NCBI RefSeq assembly: GCF_013300825.1
Contig: NZ_JAAIMY010000014.1
Coordinates: 25,230-89,229, forward strand
Length of the DNA: 64,000 bases
Source: Blautia wexlerae
GTDB lineage: Bacteria; Bacillota; Clostridia; Lachnospirales; Lachnospiraceae
Reading direction: 5' to 3'
Shown piece by piece: positions 7,132 through 14,905 of this stretch (position 1 is the stretch's first letter; each line of letters opens with the position of its first letter). Under the pieces are notes generated by a model. It had not been told where the DNA came from and ran no database searches. It saw only the letters and a program-made list of their open reading frames with translations. The translations under genes were made by a program, and so were the position numbers.

Positions 7132-7311
7132 ATGCTTGAAAAATATTGGATAAAATGTCCAATTTGTAACGGAAAGACGAGGGTTCAAGTATTTTATAAT
7201 ACGGTATTAAGAAATTTTCCTCTTTTCTGCCCTAAATGTAAATTAACGCATATCGTTGATGTTGAAAAACTAGAAATCATAATCAAAAACTCTGAAAAAC
7301 AAACTTTTTAA
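7132..7311 (+). CDS. Cysteine-rich KTR protein
   Basis: A 59-residue protein with two CPxC pairs (CPICNGKTRVQVF and FCPKCKLTHIVDV), a small zinc-ribbon fold containing the family's KTR motif. The start at 7132 follows AAAGGAG. The family is small and uncharacterised but travels with resistance genes on mobile elements of Firmicutes. Here it is the first gene after the attenuator, 23 bp before the methyltransferase gene. Confidence 0.8.
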   Translation: MLEKYWIKCPICNGKTRVQVFYNTVLRNFPLFCPKCKLTHIVDVEKLEIIIKNSEKQTF

Positions 7312-7334
7312 TTTTGAAAAGGAAGGATATTTAA

Positions 7335-8324
7335 ATGAAACACTTACCTAAAAGTACACCTACGGAAATATTGAATGACCCATACGGATTTACTTACAAA
7401 GAAATGTCGGAAGTAATTGGAGAGGATAAAGCAAGAGCCTTATATACGGAATTGTATAAACAGCCATTTCACAAAGAAAATCTATCAATATCAACAAAAA
7501 AAGTCTATAAAAGTAGCGATACTGAAAAGTATGTTTATGAATTGAAAGATAACAGGTATATTGAAACGGTTTTTATTAAACGGCGAGATGGTGGGACTGT
7601 TTGCGTAAGTACGCAAGTTGGTTGTTCTGTTGGCTGTATTTTTTGTGAGTCCGGACGCAATGGTTTTGTTCGTAATCTAACACCGTCTGAAATTGTGCAG
7701 CAGGTTGTATTGATACGTCAAAAAGTAAATCGTATCGTTTTTATGGGAATGGGAGAACCTTTATTCAATTACGACAACTTGATTGCAGCAATCCATATTC
7801 TTCGAGATAGAAATGGACTTAACTTTCCAACCGACGGCATTACCGTATCAACAGTTGGTCCAGTTAATCAATTAAAAAAATTGCGCGAAGAACATCTAAA
7901 AATTCAGTTGACAATATCTTTACATGCAGCAACACAGGCTGCGAGAAACTGTATCATTCCTCATATGCACATGTACGCTATTGAAGATGTTGTTAAGCAA
8001 GCATTGTCCTATTCTCAAAGGCATAATCGAAAAGTGGTATTTGCGTATTTGCTTTTACCAGGTATAAATGACCGTTCCTCAGATATAAGGCAACTTGCAA
8101 AATGGTTTAAGGGCAAAAATGTTATGATTAACGTGCTGCAATACAACCCGACGAGTAATTCAAAAATTAGAGCACCACAAAAACAAGAAATGGTTGCGTT
8201 CAAACATCAATTAGAGCAAACAGGACTTGAAGTTACCATGAGAGTTTCTCATGGTAGAGAGATTAAAGCAGCTTGTGGACAGTTAGCTAATACATATAAT
8301 AAAGCCAAAAAACAACAGAAATAA
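7335..8324 (+). CDS. Radical SAM RlmN/Cfr-family 23S rRNA adenine methyltransferase
   Basis: A 329-residue protein. The radical SAM cluster motif is CSVGCIFC (CxxxCxxC), preceded by VSTQVG. MGMGEPLFNYDNL, VSTVGPV, LTISLHAATQ and the C-terminal catalytic-Cys region IKAACGQL are all RlmN/Cfr hallmarks. These enzymes methylate C2 (RlmN) or C8 (Cfr) of A2503 in 23S rRNA; Cfr gives resistance to phenicols, lincosamides, oxazolidinones, pleuromutilins and streptogramin A. The N-terminal 90 residues are unlike housekeeping RlmN. Mobile location, attenuated leader and KTR partner suggest resistance rather than housekeeping. C2 or C8 specificity cannot be told by eye. GGAAGG lies before the ATG. Confidence 0.8.
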   Translation: MKHLPKSTPTEILNDPYGFTYKEMSEVIGEDKARALYTELYKQPFHKENLSISTKKVYKSSDTEKYVYELKDNRYIETVFIKRRDGGTVCVSTQVGCSVGCIFCESGRNGFVRNLTPSEIVQQVVLIRQKVNRIVFMGMGEPLFNYDNLIAAIHILRDRNGLNFPTDGITVSTVGPVNQLKKLREEHLKIQLTISLHAATQAARNCIIPHMHMYAIEDVVKQALSYSQRHNRKVVFAYLLLPGINDRSSDIRQLAKWFKGKNVMINVLQYNPTSNSKIRAPQKQEMVAFKHQLEQTGLEVTMRVSHGREIKAACGQLANTYNKAKKQQK

Positions 8325-8355
8325 TTTAATTAAAAGAGCCAGACGCACAGACGCA

Positions 8356-8403
8356 GAGCCGATAATATGCAGTTTGAAATACTGCTGTTATCGGCTCTTT
8401 TTT
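8356..8403 (+). terminator. Terminator of the cargo operon
   Basis: GAGCCGATAA (8356-8365) pairs with TTATCGGCTC (8388-8397), followed by a T-run. Confidence 0.85.
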
Positions 8404-8551
8404 GATTTTAATTTGTGCCCCTAATAACCATATTGGAGCAAAATCAGAACTGTTGCTTGTCGTTCTTTGATTTCCGCAGCAGCTTTGAAAAATCAAAGCC
8501 GCCGTTTCTTTTTATCTTCTAATGAAATGACGCGGTATCACTGTTAAAAGC

Positions 8552-8574
8552 GGCGGCTAAAGGAGGTAGCCGCC
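8552..8574 (+). promoter_or_regulatory. Hairpin presenting a ribosome site in its loop
   Basis: GGCGGCTA (8552-8559) and TAGCCGCC (8567-8574) form a perfect 8-bp stem whose loop is AAGGAGG. The ATG at 8575 follows at once. An upstream CCGCCG near 8500 could compete for CGGCGG, so a translational switch is possible. Confidence 0.5.
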
Positions 8575-8685
8575 ATGAAGCACATACCCTATCGACAAAA
8601 TCCGACGGTCATTGACATATCAAAAAAAGCCCGACCACCGCCGGGAACCTCTCTACCCTTGACTATGAACTGTCTAATCATCTAA
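8575..8685 (+). CDS. Short open frame, possible remnant leader or truncated gene
   Basis: A 36-residue frame starting MKHIPYRQNPTVIDISKK, with a Shine-Dalgarno in the loop of the hairpin just before it. The second half is rich in Pro and Leu and has no recognisable domain, so it may be the head of a gene that lost its body. A terminator-like hairpin follows at 8705-8740. I do not recognise the protein. Confidence 0.35.
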   Translation: MKHIPYRQNPTVIDISKKARPPPGTSLPLTMNCLII

Positions 8686-8704
8686 ATACTGCTTACAATA
8701 CCTA

Positions 8705-8740
8705 TACGCCTGTCCGGGCTTTTCGGACAGGCGTATTTTG
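8705..8740 (+). terminator. Terminator-like hairpin in the cargo
   Basis: TACGCCTGTCCG (8705-8716) pairs with CGGACAGGCGTA (8724-8735), then TTTTG. A second perfect palindrome, CGGCGTTTTT-c-AAAAACGCCG, lies at 8780-8800. Confidence 0.7.
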
Positions 8741-8788
8741 CTGCTCAAAAAATTTTTTGAAAAAATTTCAAAAAATCTTCGGCGTTTT

Positions 8789-9265
8789 TCAAAAACGCCG
8801 TATTGCCCCGCGAAAAGGGGGAAGCACCACCAACTTTCCAACGAGAAAGGAGGTGAGAATGTGGAACCTAATAGCAGGGAGTTTTACAAACAATGTGCTT
8901 TTCAGAAGTTTCAACACCATTTCTTCTGCACTAGCTTTTATATTATTCATCAGTCTAACCCACTTCGTCCGATTCTGTACCTTTAATTCTTCAGTTACGC
9001 CCTGTTTTTCTGCCATCTGTTCCATAAGCATTTCCACCTGCTCTCTGCTCTCCTGATCAATTTGATTCAGGTGTTCCGTCAGCTTTCCAGTCAACAACAA
9101 ATATTGATATTTTGCTAATCTGTGTTCCTTCAGAAACTGTTTCCTCAGCATTCCATATTTCCCATATATCGGTTCTTCTTCATTCAATACCAAATCCGGC
9201 AAATAATAATCTCCATGCAAAGTATAGCTTAATCCGTTCTTTTCATCATAAATGTGTGTTTCCAT
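8789..9265 (-). CDS. tnpV: TnpV family protein, copy 3, with foreign C-terminal extension
   Basis: A 158-residue frame starting METHIYDEKNG with GGAGA upstream. It matches copies 1 and 2 up to SAEEMVLK. Then, where the others end within five or six residues, about 40 unrelated residues follow (LLKSTLFVKLPAIR ...) because the sequence left of about 8908 belongs to the cargo. The native stop is lost and the new tail is an accident of the junction. The gene lies 5 bp after mobV, probably in the same transcript. Confidence 0.75.
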   Translation of the reverse strand: METHIYDEKNGLSYTLHGDYYLPDLVLNEEEPIYGKYGMLRKQFLKEHRLAKYQYLLLTGKLTEHLNQIDQESREQVEMLMEQMAEKQGVTEELKVQNRTKWVRLMNNIKASAEEMVLKLLKSTLFVKLPAIRFHILTSFLVGKLVVLPPFRGAIRRF

Positions 9266-9269
9266 AATC

Positions 9270-10685
9270 TTATCTCTCCATTTCTCTGTTTTTTGATTTA
9301 GTTTTCTTACGCTGCTGATTCTCCATCTCGCTTTTTTTCATTCCCCATGCCAATCTTTCATGAATATTTCCCTTCGGCATTTGTTCCATCCGTCGCTTTT
9401 CTTCCAGGACTTTCTCGTTTTGAATATCCTGCTGTACTGCTGTATCTACAGTTTCTATTCCAAGAACACGCACAACACGATCATACCTATCAGAAACACC
9501 TTGTAATATATCTTTTTCTTCTGACAATTTCTGATTATCTTTACGTATATCATCCAGTTCTCTCTGAATAGCATTATATTTTTGTTTCACCTTTTGATAT
9601 TTTCTCTTCCAACCTTCCACCTCTTTCGTAAGTTCTTTAACCTGAGCCGCCATTACAGCAACCTTATTCTTTATTTGAAGAAACAGTGGTTTAATTTTTT
9701 TATCTCGATAGGTTACTGCCCGTTCTAGCGTGCCCGCCTCCGGCAGTAACATTTTAACCGTTCCATATTCTTTGATTTCTTTGCTCACACTATCCATAAT
9801 CGGTTGTAGCTGTTCTCTGCGATCTTCCAGGCTTTTTAGTTCTTTTTCTGCGCTCCCTGCCTTTTGTTCTGCTTCTTGCTTCGCCTTGATTGCCTGTTCC
9901 TTATCGTCTTTTAAATTCTGGATATCTGCTCTGGATTCTGCAATTTGTGCTGTTAATTCTTCTTTTTCAGCAGTTAGATGCTCTTTCTCCTGCTCCAATT
10001 CCTGTACTTCCTTTTTCCGTTCTTTTTTCTTGAAGTTATAGACATCCAGATGTTCCTCATGAGTACCTTTCTGTTCCCATTCAATTCCATACTGCTTTGC
10101 AGTCTCTGCCAGAACTTCTTTTTCATGATTTATCCACTGATTCAGTTCCGTATCATGCTTATTTCCACCTTGAAATCCAAGACTTTTTAATGCCTGTTTC
10201 AGTGAAACTCTGGTATCCATTCCTTTTCCTTTCCAGTCCGTCACATAAGGAATAAAATCAATATGGAGATGTGGAGTAGCCTCATCCTGATGCAGATAGC
10301 AACTAAATACCCGAAGTGTCGGATTCCGTTTCTGGAAATCTTTTACATACTCATCCAGTACGTTTACAGCCAGATCTCCTGCTTCTGTTCCAACAGCCAT
10401 ATCTTCTCGGTTTCCAATCTGGAAAATCACTTCATGGAACAACTTTTCCTGTTTTCCTTGGCGAATCTTTTCATAATAATTTGTAATCTGCCGATCTTTT
10501 CTTTTCCCGACATTATACCGTTCTACAGCTTCATCAAACAGCTCTTTATAGACTTCTTTCAGATTCTCATTCCGGTAACAAATATTTAATTGCACTCTGT
10601 CTGGATCAACATTTTCTGCTATAAAATCTCGTCTGTTATGAGCCAGAGACCCTGTCCCGATCATACCACTGATTGTTCGTTTCAT
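9270..10685 (-). CDS. mobV: MobV-family relaxase (Pre/Mob)
   Basis: About 471 residues. Residues 1-220 are the MobV relaxase domain with the conserved HLHIDFIPY metal/catalytic motif and ISGMIGTGSLAHNRR at the start. Residues 230-450 are a long coiled coil. The enzyme nicks oriT and pilots one strand into a recipient through a helper's conjugation pore. The start at 10685 has GAGG 9 bases upstream; the next in-frame ATG at 10691 is too close to it. The oriT is expected just upstream, where hairpins cluster. Confidence 0.85.
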   Translation of the reverse strand: MKRTISGMIGTGSLAHNRRDFIAENVDPDRVQLNICYRNENLKEVYKELFDEAVERYNVGKRKDRQITNYYEKIRQGKQEKLFHEVIFQIGNREDMAVGTEAGDLAVNVLDEYVKDFQKRNPTLRVFSCYLHQDEATPHLHIDFIPYVTDWKGKGMDTRVSLKQALKSLGFQGGNKHDTELNQWINHEKEVLAETAKQYGIEWEQKGTHEEHLDVYNFKKKERKKEVQELEQEKEHLTAEKEELTAQIAESRADIQNLKDDKEQAIKAKQEAEQKAGSAEKELKSLEDRREQLQPIMDSVSKEIKEYGTVKMLLPEAGTLERAVTYRDKKIKPLFLQIKNKVAVMAAQVKELTKEVEGWKRKYQKVKQKYNAIQRELDDIRKDNQKLSEEKDILQGVSDRYDRVVRVLGIETVDTAVQQDIQNEKVLEEKRRMEQMPKGNIHERLAWGMKKSEMENQQRKKTKSKNREMER

Positions 10686-10717
10686 CGTCATATTCCTCAC
10701 CCCGCTTTCTAAAACCA

Positions 10718-10816
10718 GTGCCAGACATGGCACATAAATTTGTATCTTTGCCAGCTATAGTATAAAAAGAAATATTCGCCGGATACGGCGGTTTTGTTAC
10801 TTTTGTCAAAAGTAAC
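10718..10816. other. Candidate oriT region
   Basis: Three inverted repeats sit directly upstream of mobV: GTGCC-agacat-GGCAC arms at 10718-10733 (plus-strand reading), CGCCG-gata-CGGCG (10777-10790) and the perfect GTTACTTTTG-t-CAAAAGTAAC (10796-10816). Between them lies an AT-rich stretch with CTATAGTATAAAAAG. MobV origins usually lie here. No nick site can be fixed from sequence alone. Confidence 0.4.
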
Positions 10817-10886
10817 GCAAAAGCACTTTCGACAGCCGTACCGTCCATCAAAAGTACCCTTGCGCCCTCCGGGGGTACAGAGACCT

Positions 10887-11114
10887 TTACTCCGGTATCC
10901 TTGCCCGAATATATTCCAAATCACCACAATACGGTGTCCCTACAAGATACCATTCTCTTGCAGGATTCATTTCCATTCTGGTCTGAACCCATTCATCATC
11001 AAGCAACACTTCCAGGCATTCTCCACAGTGAAATCCTGTATCAATCCATAGATCTGATGATAATAATCCATATCTTTTGTTATAACTGTTATATCCTAAT
11101 CTTCCTTCTCTCAT
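10887..11114 (-). CDS. DUF5348-like protein
   Basis: A 75-residue protein with the conserved pattern YGLLSSDLW, HCGECLEVLLDDEW and WYLVGTPYCGDLEYIRARI. It is a small beta-rich protein found beside relaxase genes in Firmicute mobile elements. AAAGGAG precedes the ATG. Function unknown, perhaps accessory to mobilization. Confidence 0.7.
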   Translation of the reverse strand: MREGRLGYNSYNKRYGLLSSDLWIDTGFHCGECLEVLLDDEWVQTRMEMNPAREWYLVGTPYCGDLEYIRARIPE

Positions 11115-11288
11115 TGTGCCAATCTCCTTTCATCTACCGTTTCCGCAGGGGCGCCCTGAATCAGGGCTCCCTTTTGAAAATTCTCTTCTACGCCAGTCAA
11201 CTCCCGACTACACCTTACCAACATTCTCCTTGTCTGCTATCTACAGGTGCGTGACACGCTCCTGTAATAAAGTGTTCAGAAAGAACCT

Positions 11289-11528
11289 TTACCATCGAAA
11301 GTTCTCCGGTATTCCCCGTCTGTCCAGATATTCCTTCCGGAACTTTTCTCTTTCTTCTTCCGTTGGTGCTGTTTTGGATTTGCTGTATACTTCACGATTC
11401 ACCATTGCATCCAGTTTTTTCTCCAATCCCAACCGTATTATTTCTTCACCATCGTAGTTATCCATCAAAAAATATTGCAAGAGCTGAAAGAATAACTCGT
11501 ATGGAATCTGTACACTTTTATTTTGCAT
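11289..11528 (-). CDS. Small helical mobile-element protein
   Basis: A 79-residue protein. The N-terminal helices (QIPYELFFQLLQYFLMDN) are followed by the tail TAPTEEEREKFRKEYLDRRG. AAAGGAG lies 5 bases before the ATG. It is conserved in sequence character with small proteins next to RepA-like ATPases in related elements, but I cannot assign a function. The 170 bp to the next gene hold a short hairpin (GCCCTGAATCAGGGC) and nothing else I recognise. Confidence 0.65.
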   Translation of the reverse strand: MQNKSVQIPYELFFQLLQYFLMDNYDGEEIIRLGLEKKLDAMVNREVYSKSKTAPTEEEREKFRKEYLDRRGIPENFRW

Positions 11529-11595
11529 CTATTCTCCTTTCAAGGTAGCAAGATCCCCTCTTCTTAAGAAATGGTAATCTTGCCATCTTCCATTT

Positions 11596-12678
11596 TTATT
11601 CTGGCAACATCCAATACCATTGCTTTCCACGTTTTACGGAATCAATTTCAAGTTCCCGTTTGGCGTTCCATAGCGTTTTACTTTTGATTCCTCTGGCTTC
11701 TGCTTCTTCTGCAATTTTCTTCTGAGTCATTCCTCCATTTGCCAGTATCTCAAGGAGAAATTCTTTTGCTTTCCGACTTTTCTGTCCTCTTCCGTCTCCA
11801 TTAAGAAGTTCATCGGCACTGATATCATATTCTCCAATCCATTCAAACCCATTATTCTTATCCAGTCTGAATGCAATGGACGTTCCTTCCGGTGCAAGAG
11901 AACTCTTCGTATGACATACCACTCTTACTTCCGGTTCATCTTTCACTCGCCCGACAATCAGAACACTTCTTGCAGCAGCCTGAAAATCAATGGAGCCAAG
12001 TCCTCGATAAGAAGATTTGCCGTTGCTGTTTTTGTTCATATGACCGATTAAAATAACTGCACAGTGATATTTTTCTGACAGCACTGCGATACGCTTCATC
12101 AGTGGTCTGATCTCATTTGCCCTGTGCATATCTACGTCCGCTCCCAGAAAGCCCTGTATCGGATCAAGAACAACCATTTTTGCTTTTGTCTGCACGATTG
12201 CTTCTTCCAATCTGACATCTGCCATTGTCAGTGGCTGGTCACTGTCATCAATCACCAGCACCTTTGAACAATCTGCACCTGCAGCAAGTAATCTGGGTTT
12301 GATAGTATCTCCAAGTCCATCTTCTGCTGTCTGATAGATTACATTTACAGGTGACACAGAAGACTGTTCCTGCATATTATCTTCAGCATCTAAATCTTCA
12401 TTCTCACTATCGACTTCATCACTTCGTTTTTCTTTTGTTTTCGTTTTATCAGTAACAGGAAGAATCGGCTCTCCTCTGGTCAGTTTTGCAATAATCTGAA
12501 GTACCATCGTTGTCTTGCCTTCTCCTGGATCTCCCTGTATAATGGTCACTTTTCCATAAGGAATAAACGGATAAAGCAGCCATTCTACCTGTTCCACCTC
12601 TACTGAATCCATATTGATCAGTTTCAGTTTTGGTTCTATTCTACAATTCTCAATTTTATTTTTTTCATTCATATTCAT
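11596..12678 (-). CDS. RepA-like AAA ATPase / replicative helicase
   Basis: About 360 residues. Walker A is GDPGEGKTT and Walker B is MVVLDPIQGFLG. The RecA-fold region LIGHMNKNSNGKSSYRGLGS is followed by a C-terminal winged-helix-like segment. It resembles hexameric RepA helicases of plasmids and ICE-borne AAA_25 ATPases, probably serving element replication after excision. AGGAGG precedes ATG 12678; the frame extends further upstream without a ribosome site. An acidic low-complexity insert (about residues 80-115) is absent from the fragment at 456-1100 as far as that can be compared. Confidence 0.8.
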   Translation of the reverse strand: MNMNEKNKIENCRIEPKLKLINMDSVEVEQVEWLLYPFIPYGKVTIIQGDPGEGKTTMVLQIIAKLTRGEPILPVTDKTKTKEKRSDEVDSENEDLDAEDNMQEQSSVSPVNVIYQTAEDGLGDTIKPRLLAAGADCSKVLVIDDSDQPLTMADVRLEEAIVQTKAKMVVLDPIQGFLGADVDMHRANEIRPLMKRIAVLSEKYHCAVILIGHMNKNSNGKSSYRGLGSIDFQAAARSVLIVGRVKDEPEVRVVCHTKSSLAPEGTSIAFRLDKNNGFEWIGEYDISADELLNGDGRGQKSRKAKEFLLEILANGGMTQKKIAEEAEARGIKSKTLWNAKRELEIDSVKRGKQWYWMLPE

Positions 12679-12847
12679 TCCATCATCTCCTCCTGCCCTT
12701 CCGGGCAAGTCTCTGATGAACAGATATTCGGGAATTGTCGTATTTCCCGATTCGTGATATACTGAATCTGCCAAGATGGTATATCAGTGAATCTGATTAT
12801 CAGAGAACTTGCTCAGATTATTTATCTGGGCTTTTTCTTTTGCCTTT

Positions 12848-13939
12848 TCAACATTCATCTCTTTCTTCTCCCAATCCGGTAACAGCATTTCCATTTTCAT
12901 TATCCAGAAGATTTGCAATCTTTCTCTGCTGATTTGGATAAAGATGTCCATAAGTGTTCAATGTGATACGAATATCTTTATGACCTAATCTGTCCCGAAT
13001 CAATAACGGTTCCACACCTTTCTCAATAAGATAAGCCACATGGCTGTGCCTGATATCATGCACTCGAATTTTCTTCACTCCTGCCAGCTCAATCTGCCGT
13101 TTCATCTTATGCTGTACCGCTTCCTGAACAACCGGAAATAATCTTTCTGTATCCGGCATTCCGTAATGACCATCTACAAATTCCTTAATTTCCTCTTTCA
13201 GAAATTCCGGAATTTCGATTGTCCGAAAGGACTGTTTTGTTTTCGGTTCTGTGATAATATCCTGCATTCCTGTCCGGTAATAAGTCTTATTGATACTAAG
13301 CTGATTCTTTTCAAAATTGATATCAGCTTTTGTAATCGCAAGCAGCTCCCCGATCCTGCATCCAGTCCAGAACAGCATCTCAAACATAAGATAATATCTT
13401 GTTCCCGGCTCCATTGTCTGTATAAACTGTTTGTACTCGTCCAGTGTCCAGAAGTTCAAACTTCTTGAATCTGAATTTCCCATTCGTTTCACTTTCTTGC
13501 ATGGATTAACCGGCAAGTCATAGATTTTAGCTGCATGTGTAAACAGACTGGTCAACTGATTCTGAATCATTCTCAGATAAGAATCTGAATAGCCTTTTTT
13601 CTGAATTTCATTCTGCCACTGAATAATCTGTGAAGCCTTGATTTCACTCATCATCTGATTTCCGAAGTATGGAACGATATGCTGTTGCATCATATATCTT
13701 TTATTTTTGATTGTTCGATCTTTCAGATCATTTTGTTTGTCTGAAAAATAAATCTCAATAAAATCGCTCAGCTTCATATCCATACTTCGCTCATTGCTCA
13801 ACTTTTTGCTTCGTTCAAACTCCAATGCTTCTCGCTTTGTTTCAAATCCACGCTTTCTGCGTTTTTTCTTCTCACCCATGACATTTGTCTCAAACCACTG
13901 GGCTGTCCATTTTTTTGTGTCTTTTTCTCTGTAAGCCAT
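12848..13939 (-). CDS. int: Tyrosine-type site-specific integrase
   Basis: A 363-residue protein. The N-terminal arm-binding region (KKWTAQWFETN ... GFETKREALEFE) and SAM-like core-binding domain (residues 55-150) precede a catalytic domain. Visible residues are Arg in GCRIGELLAI, His-x-x-Arg in HDIRHSHVAYL, His in GHKDIRITL and the nucleophile Tyr in NTYGHLYP. It integrates and excises the element at the tuf 3' end; that is inferred from its place at the element end. GGAGG precedes the ATG. Next to xis, in the same operon. Confidence 0.92.
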   Translation of the reverse strand: MAYREKDTKKWTAQWFETNVMGEKKKRRKRGFETKREALEFERSKKLSNERSMDMKLSDFIEIYFSDKQNDLKDRTIKNKRYMMQQHIVPYFGNQMMSEIKASQIIQWQNEIQKKGYSDSYLRMIQNQLTSLFTHAAKIYDLPVNPCKKVKRMGNSDSRSLNFWTLDEYKQFIQTMEPGTRYYLMFEMLFWTGCRIGELLAITKADINFEKNQLSINKTYYRTGMQDIITEPKTKQSFRTIEIPEFLKEEIKEFVDGHYGMPDTERLFPVVQEAVQHKMKRQIELAGVKKIRVHDIRHSHVAYLIEKGVEPLLIRDRLGHKDIRITLNTYGHLYPNQQRKIANLLDNENGNAVTGLGEERDEC

Positions 13940-13950
13940 ATTGATCCTCC

Positions 13951-14145
13951 CTAATTTTCTGCTATTTCATAGCCATACATCTTTTTTGCCCAAAACGCCT
14001 TTGGTATTCTTCCAGCCATCGTAATATATCCCTGTGCAGATAATTCTTTATTCATAGCTTTCACCAGTTTATAGGCATGAGATTTTGAGCAGTTTAATTC
14101 CTGTGCCACTTCATCAGCACTCATCATATAATTGTAACTTGCCAT
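13951..14145 (-). CDS. xis: Excisionase-like helix-turn-helix protein
   Basis: A 64-residue protein, basic, with a MerR-like winged helix (MSADEVAQELNCSKSHAYKLV) and AGRIPKAFWAKKMYG. Size and position directly before int fit an excisionase that directs recombination toward excision. AAGGAGGAGG precedes the ATG. It is the first gene after the repressed promoter at 14221-14249. Confidence 0.75.
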   Translation of the reverse strand: MASYNYMMSADEVAQELNCSKSHAYKLVKAMNKELSAQGYITMAGRIPKAFWAKKMYGYEIAEN

Positions 14146-14202
14146 ATTGCCTCCTCCTTTCCTCTCCAGATATAGAATACGTTTACTGTATTTCTATATC
14201 TG

Positions 14203-14281
14203 TACGATTTTCGTAAATTGATAATATCATGTATTTCTATCGTTGTCAATATTTCGTAAACACATTTTTACGAACTTCGTA
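14203..14281. promoter_or_regulatory. Repressor operators in the xis-int / repressor region
   Basis: Two perfect inverted repeats TACGA-N3-TCGTA: TACGATTTTCGTA (14203-14215) and TACGAACTTCGTA (14269-14281). Half-sites TTTCGTAAA (14252-14260) and TTTTCGTAA (about 14340-14348) flank them. One operator covers the start of the xis-int transcript, and a half-site and the second operator lie just upstream of its -35. This is the expected target of the adjacent repressor. Confidence 0.7.
14221..14249 (-). promoter_or_regulatory. xis-int promoter
   Basis: Minus strand TTGACA (14244-14249), exactly 17 bases, TATTAT (14221-14226). It is bracketed by the TACGA/TCGTA operators. Confidence 0.8.
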
Positions 14282-14377
14282 CACTATTTTTTCTTTATTT
14301 TATTCCACGTCTGTGTTATGATATTTTATAGATTTATGTTTTTCGTAATTTTCTAATATATGAAAAAGGAGGATTCT

Positions 14378-14860
14378 ATGGGTGACGGTAAAAATTTAAA
14401 GAAATATCTTGATGAAAAAGGCACAAATGTCCGCAAAATTGCAAAGGCAACCGGAATCAGTGCTACAACCTTATATTCAATTATTCAAAAAGATTCCAAT
14501 ATTCGATTTGATTTTGCATTAAGACTTGCGAATGAATTGCAAATTGATGTGAATGAGATATGTTCTGCCAGTCCATTTTCTGGCACAATTAAGGAAGAAG
14601 AGATTTATCCTACACTTCCAGACGGTTTGAACGGAGCATTAGACGCAAGTCGTGTAAAGACTTACTTAAAAAATTCTATGTATCCGCTGATGTACCTTTT
14701 CGGTAAGAACAGTATGCCTGATGTAGATAATCTGCTTACATCGTTCTATCAGCTTGATGATGAATCCAGACAGGAAGTTGTGGAAACTATCCGTCTGAAA
14801 TTACAATATCATCGTGATCCAGAACGTGCTGAACAAATCAAACAGATCAAAGGCTGGTAA
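14378..14860 (+). CDS. CI-like XRE repressor of the element
   Basis: A 160-residue protein starting at 14378, with AAGGAGG at ideal spacing; six further upstream codons have no ribosome site. Residues 5-60 are a helix-turn-helix (NVRKIAKATGISATTLYSIIQ). The rest is helical and probably dimerises. Divergent from xis-int across a region rich in palindromic operators, it most likely keeps the element integrated. A hairpin terminator follows. Confidence 0.8.
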   Translation: MGDGKNLKKYLDEKGTNVRKIAKATGISATTLYSIIQKDSNIRFDFALRLANELQIDVNEICSASPFSGTIKEEEIYPTLPDGLNGALDASRVKTYLKNSMYPLMYLFGKNSMPDVDNLLTSFYQLDDESRQEVVETIRLKLQYHRDPERAEQIKQIKGW

Positions 14861-14866
14861 AAAAAT

Positions 14867-14905
14867 ACTCCTGTGAATAGCAAACATTCGCAGGAGTTTC
14901 TTTTT
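14867..14905 (+). terminator. Terminator of the repressor gene
   Basis: ACTCCTGtGAAT pairs with ATTCgCAGGAGT (14867-14897), followed by TTTCTTTTT. Confidence 0.85.

Noticed and set aside
8738..9056. Plus-strand frames across the cargo/tnpV junction starting MLLKKFF or MWNLIAG
   Set aside because: They read into the antisense of tnpV. The AGGAGG before MWNLIAG is real, but the protein would be mostly antisense sequence; at most a truncated gene head.
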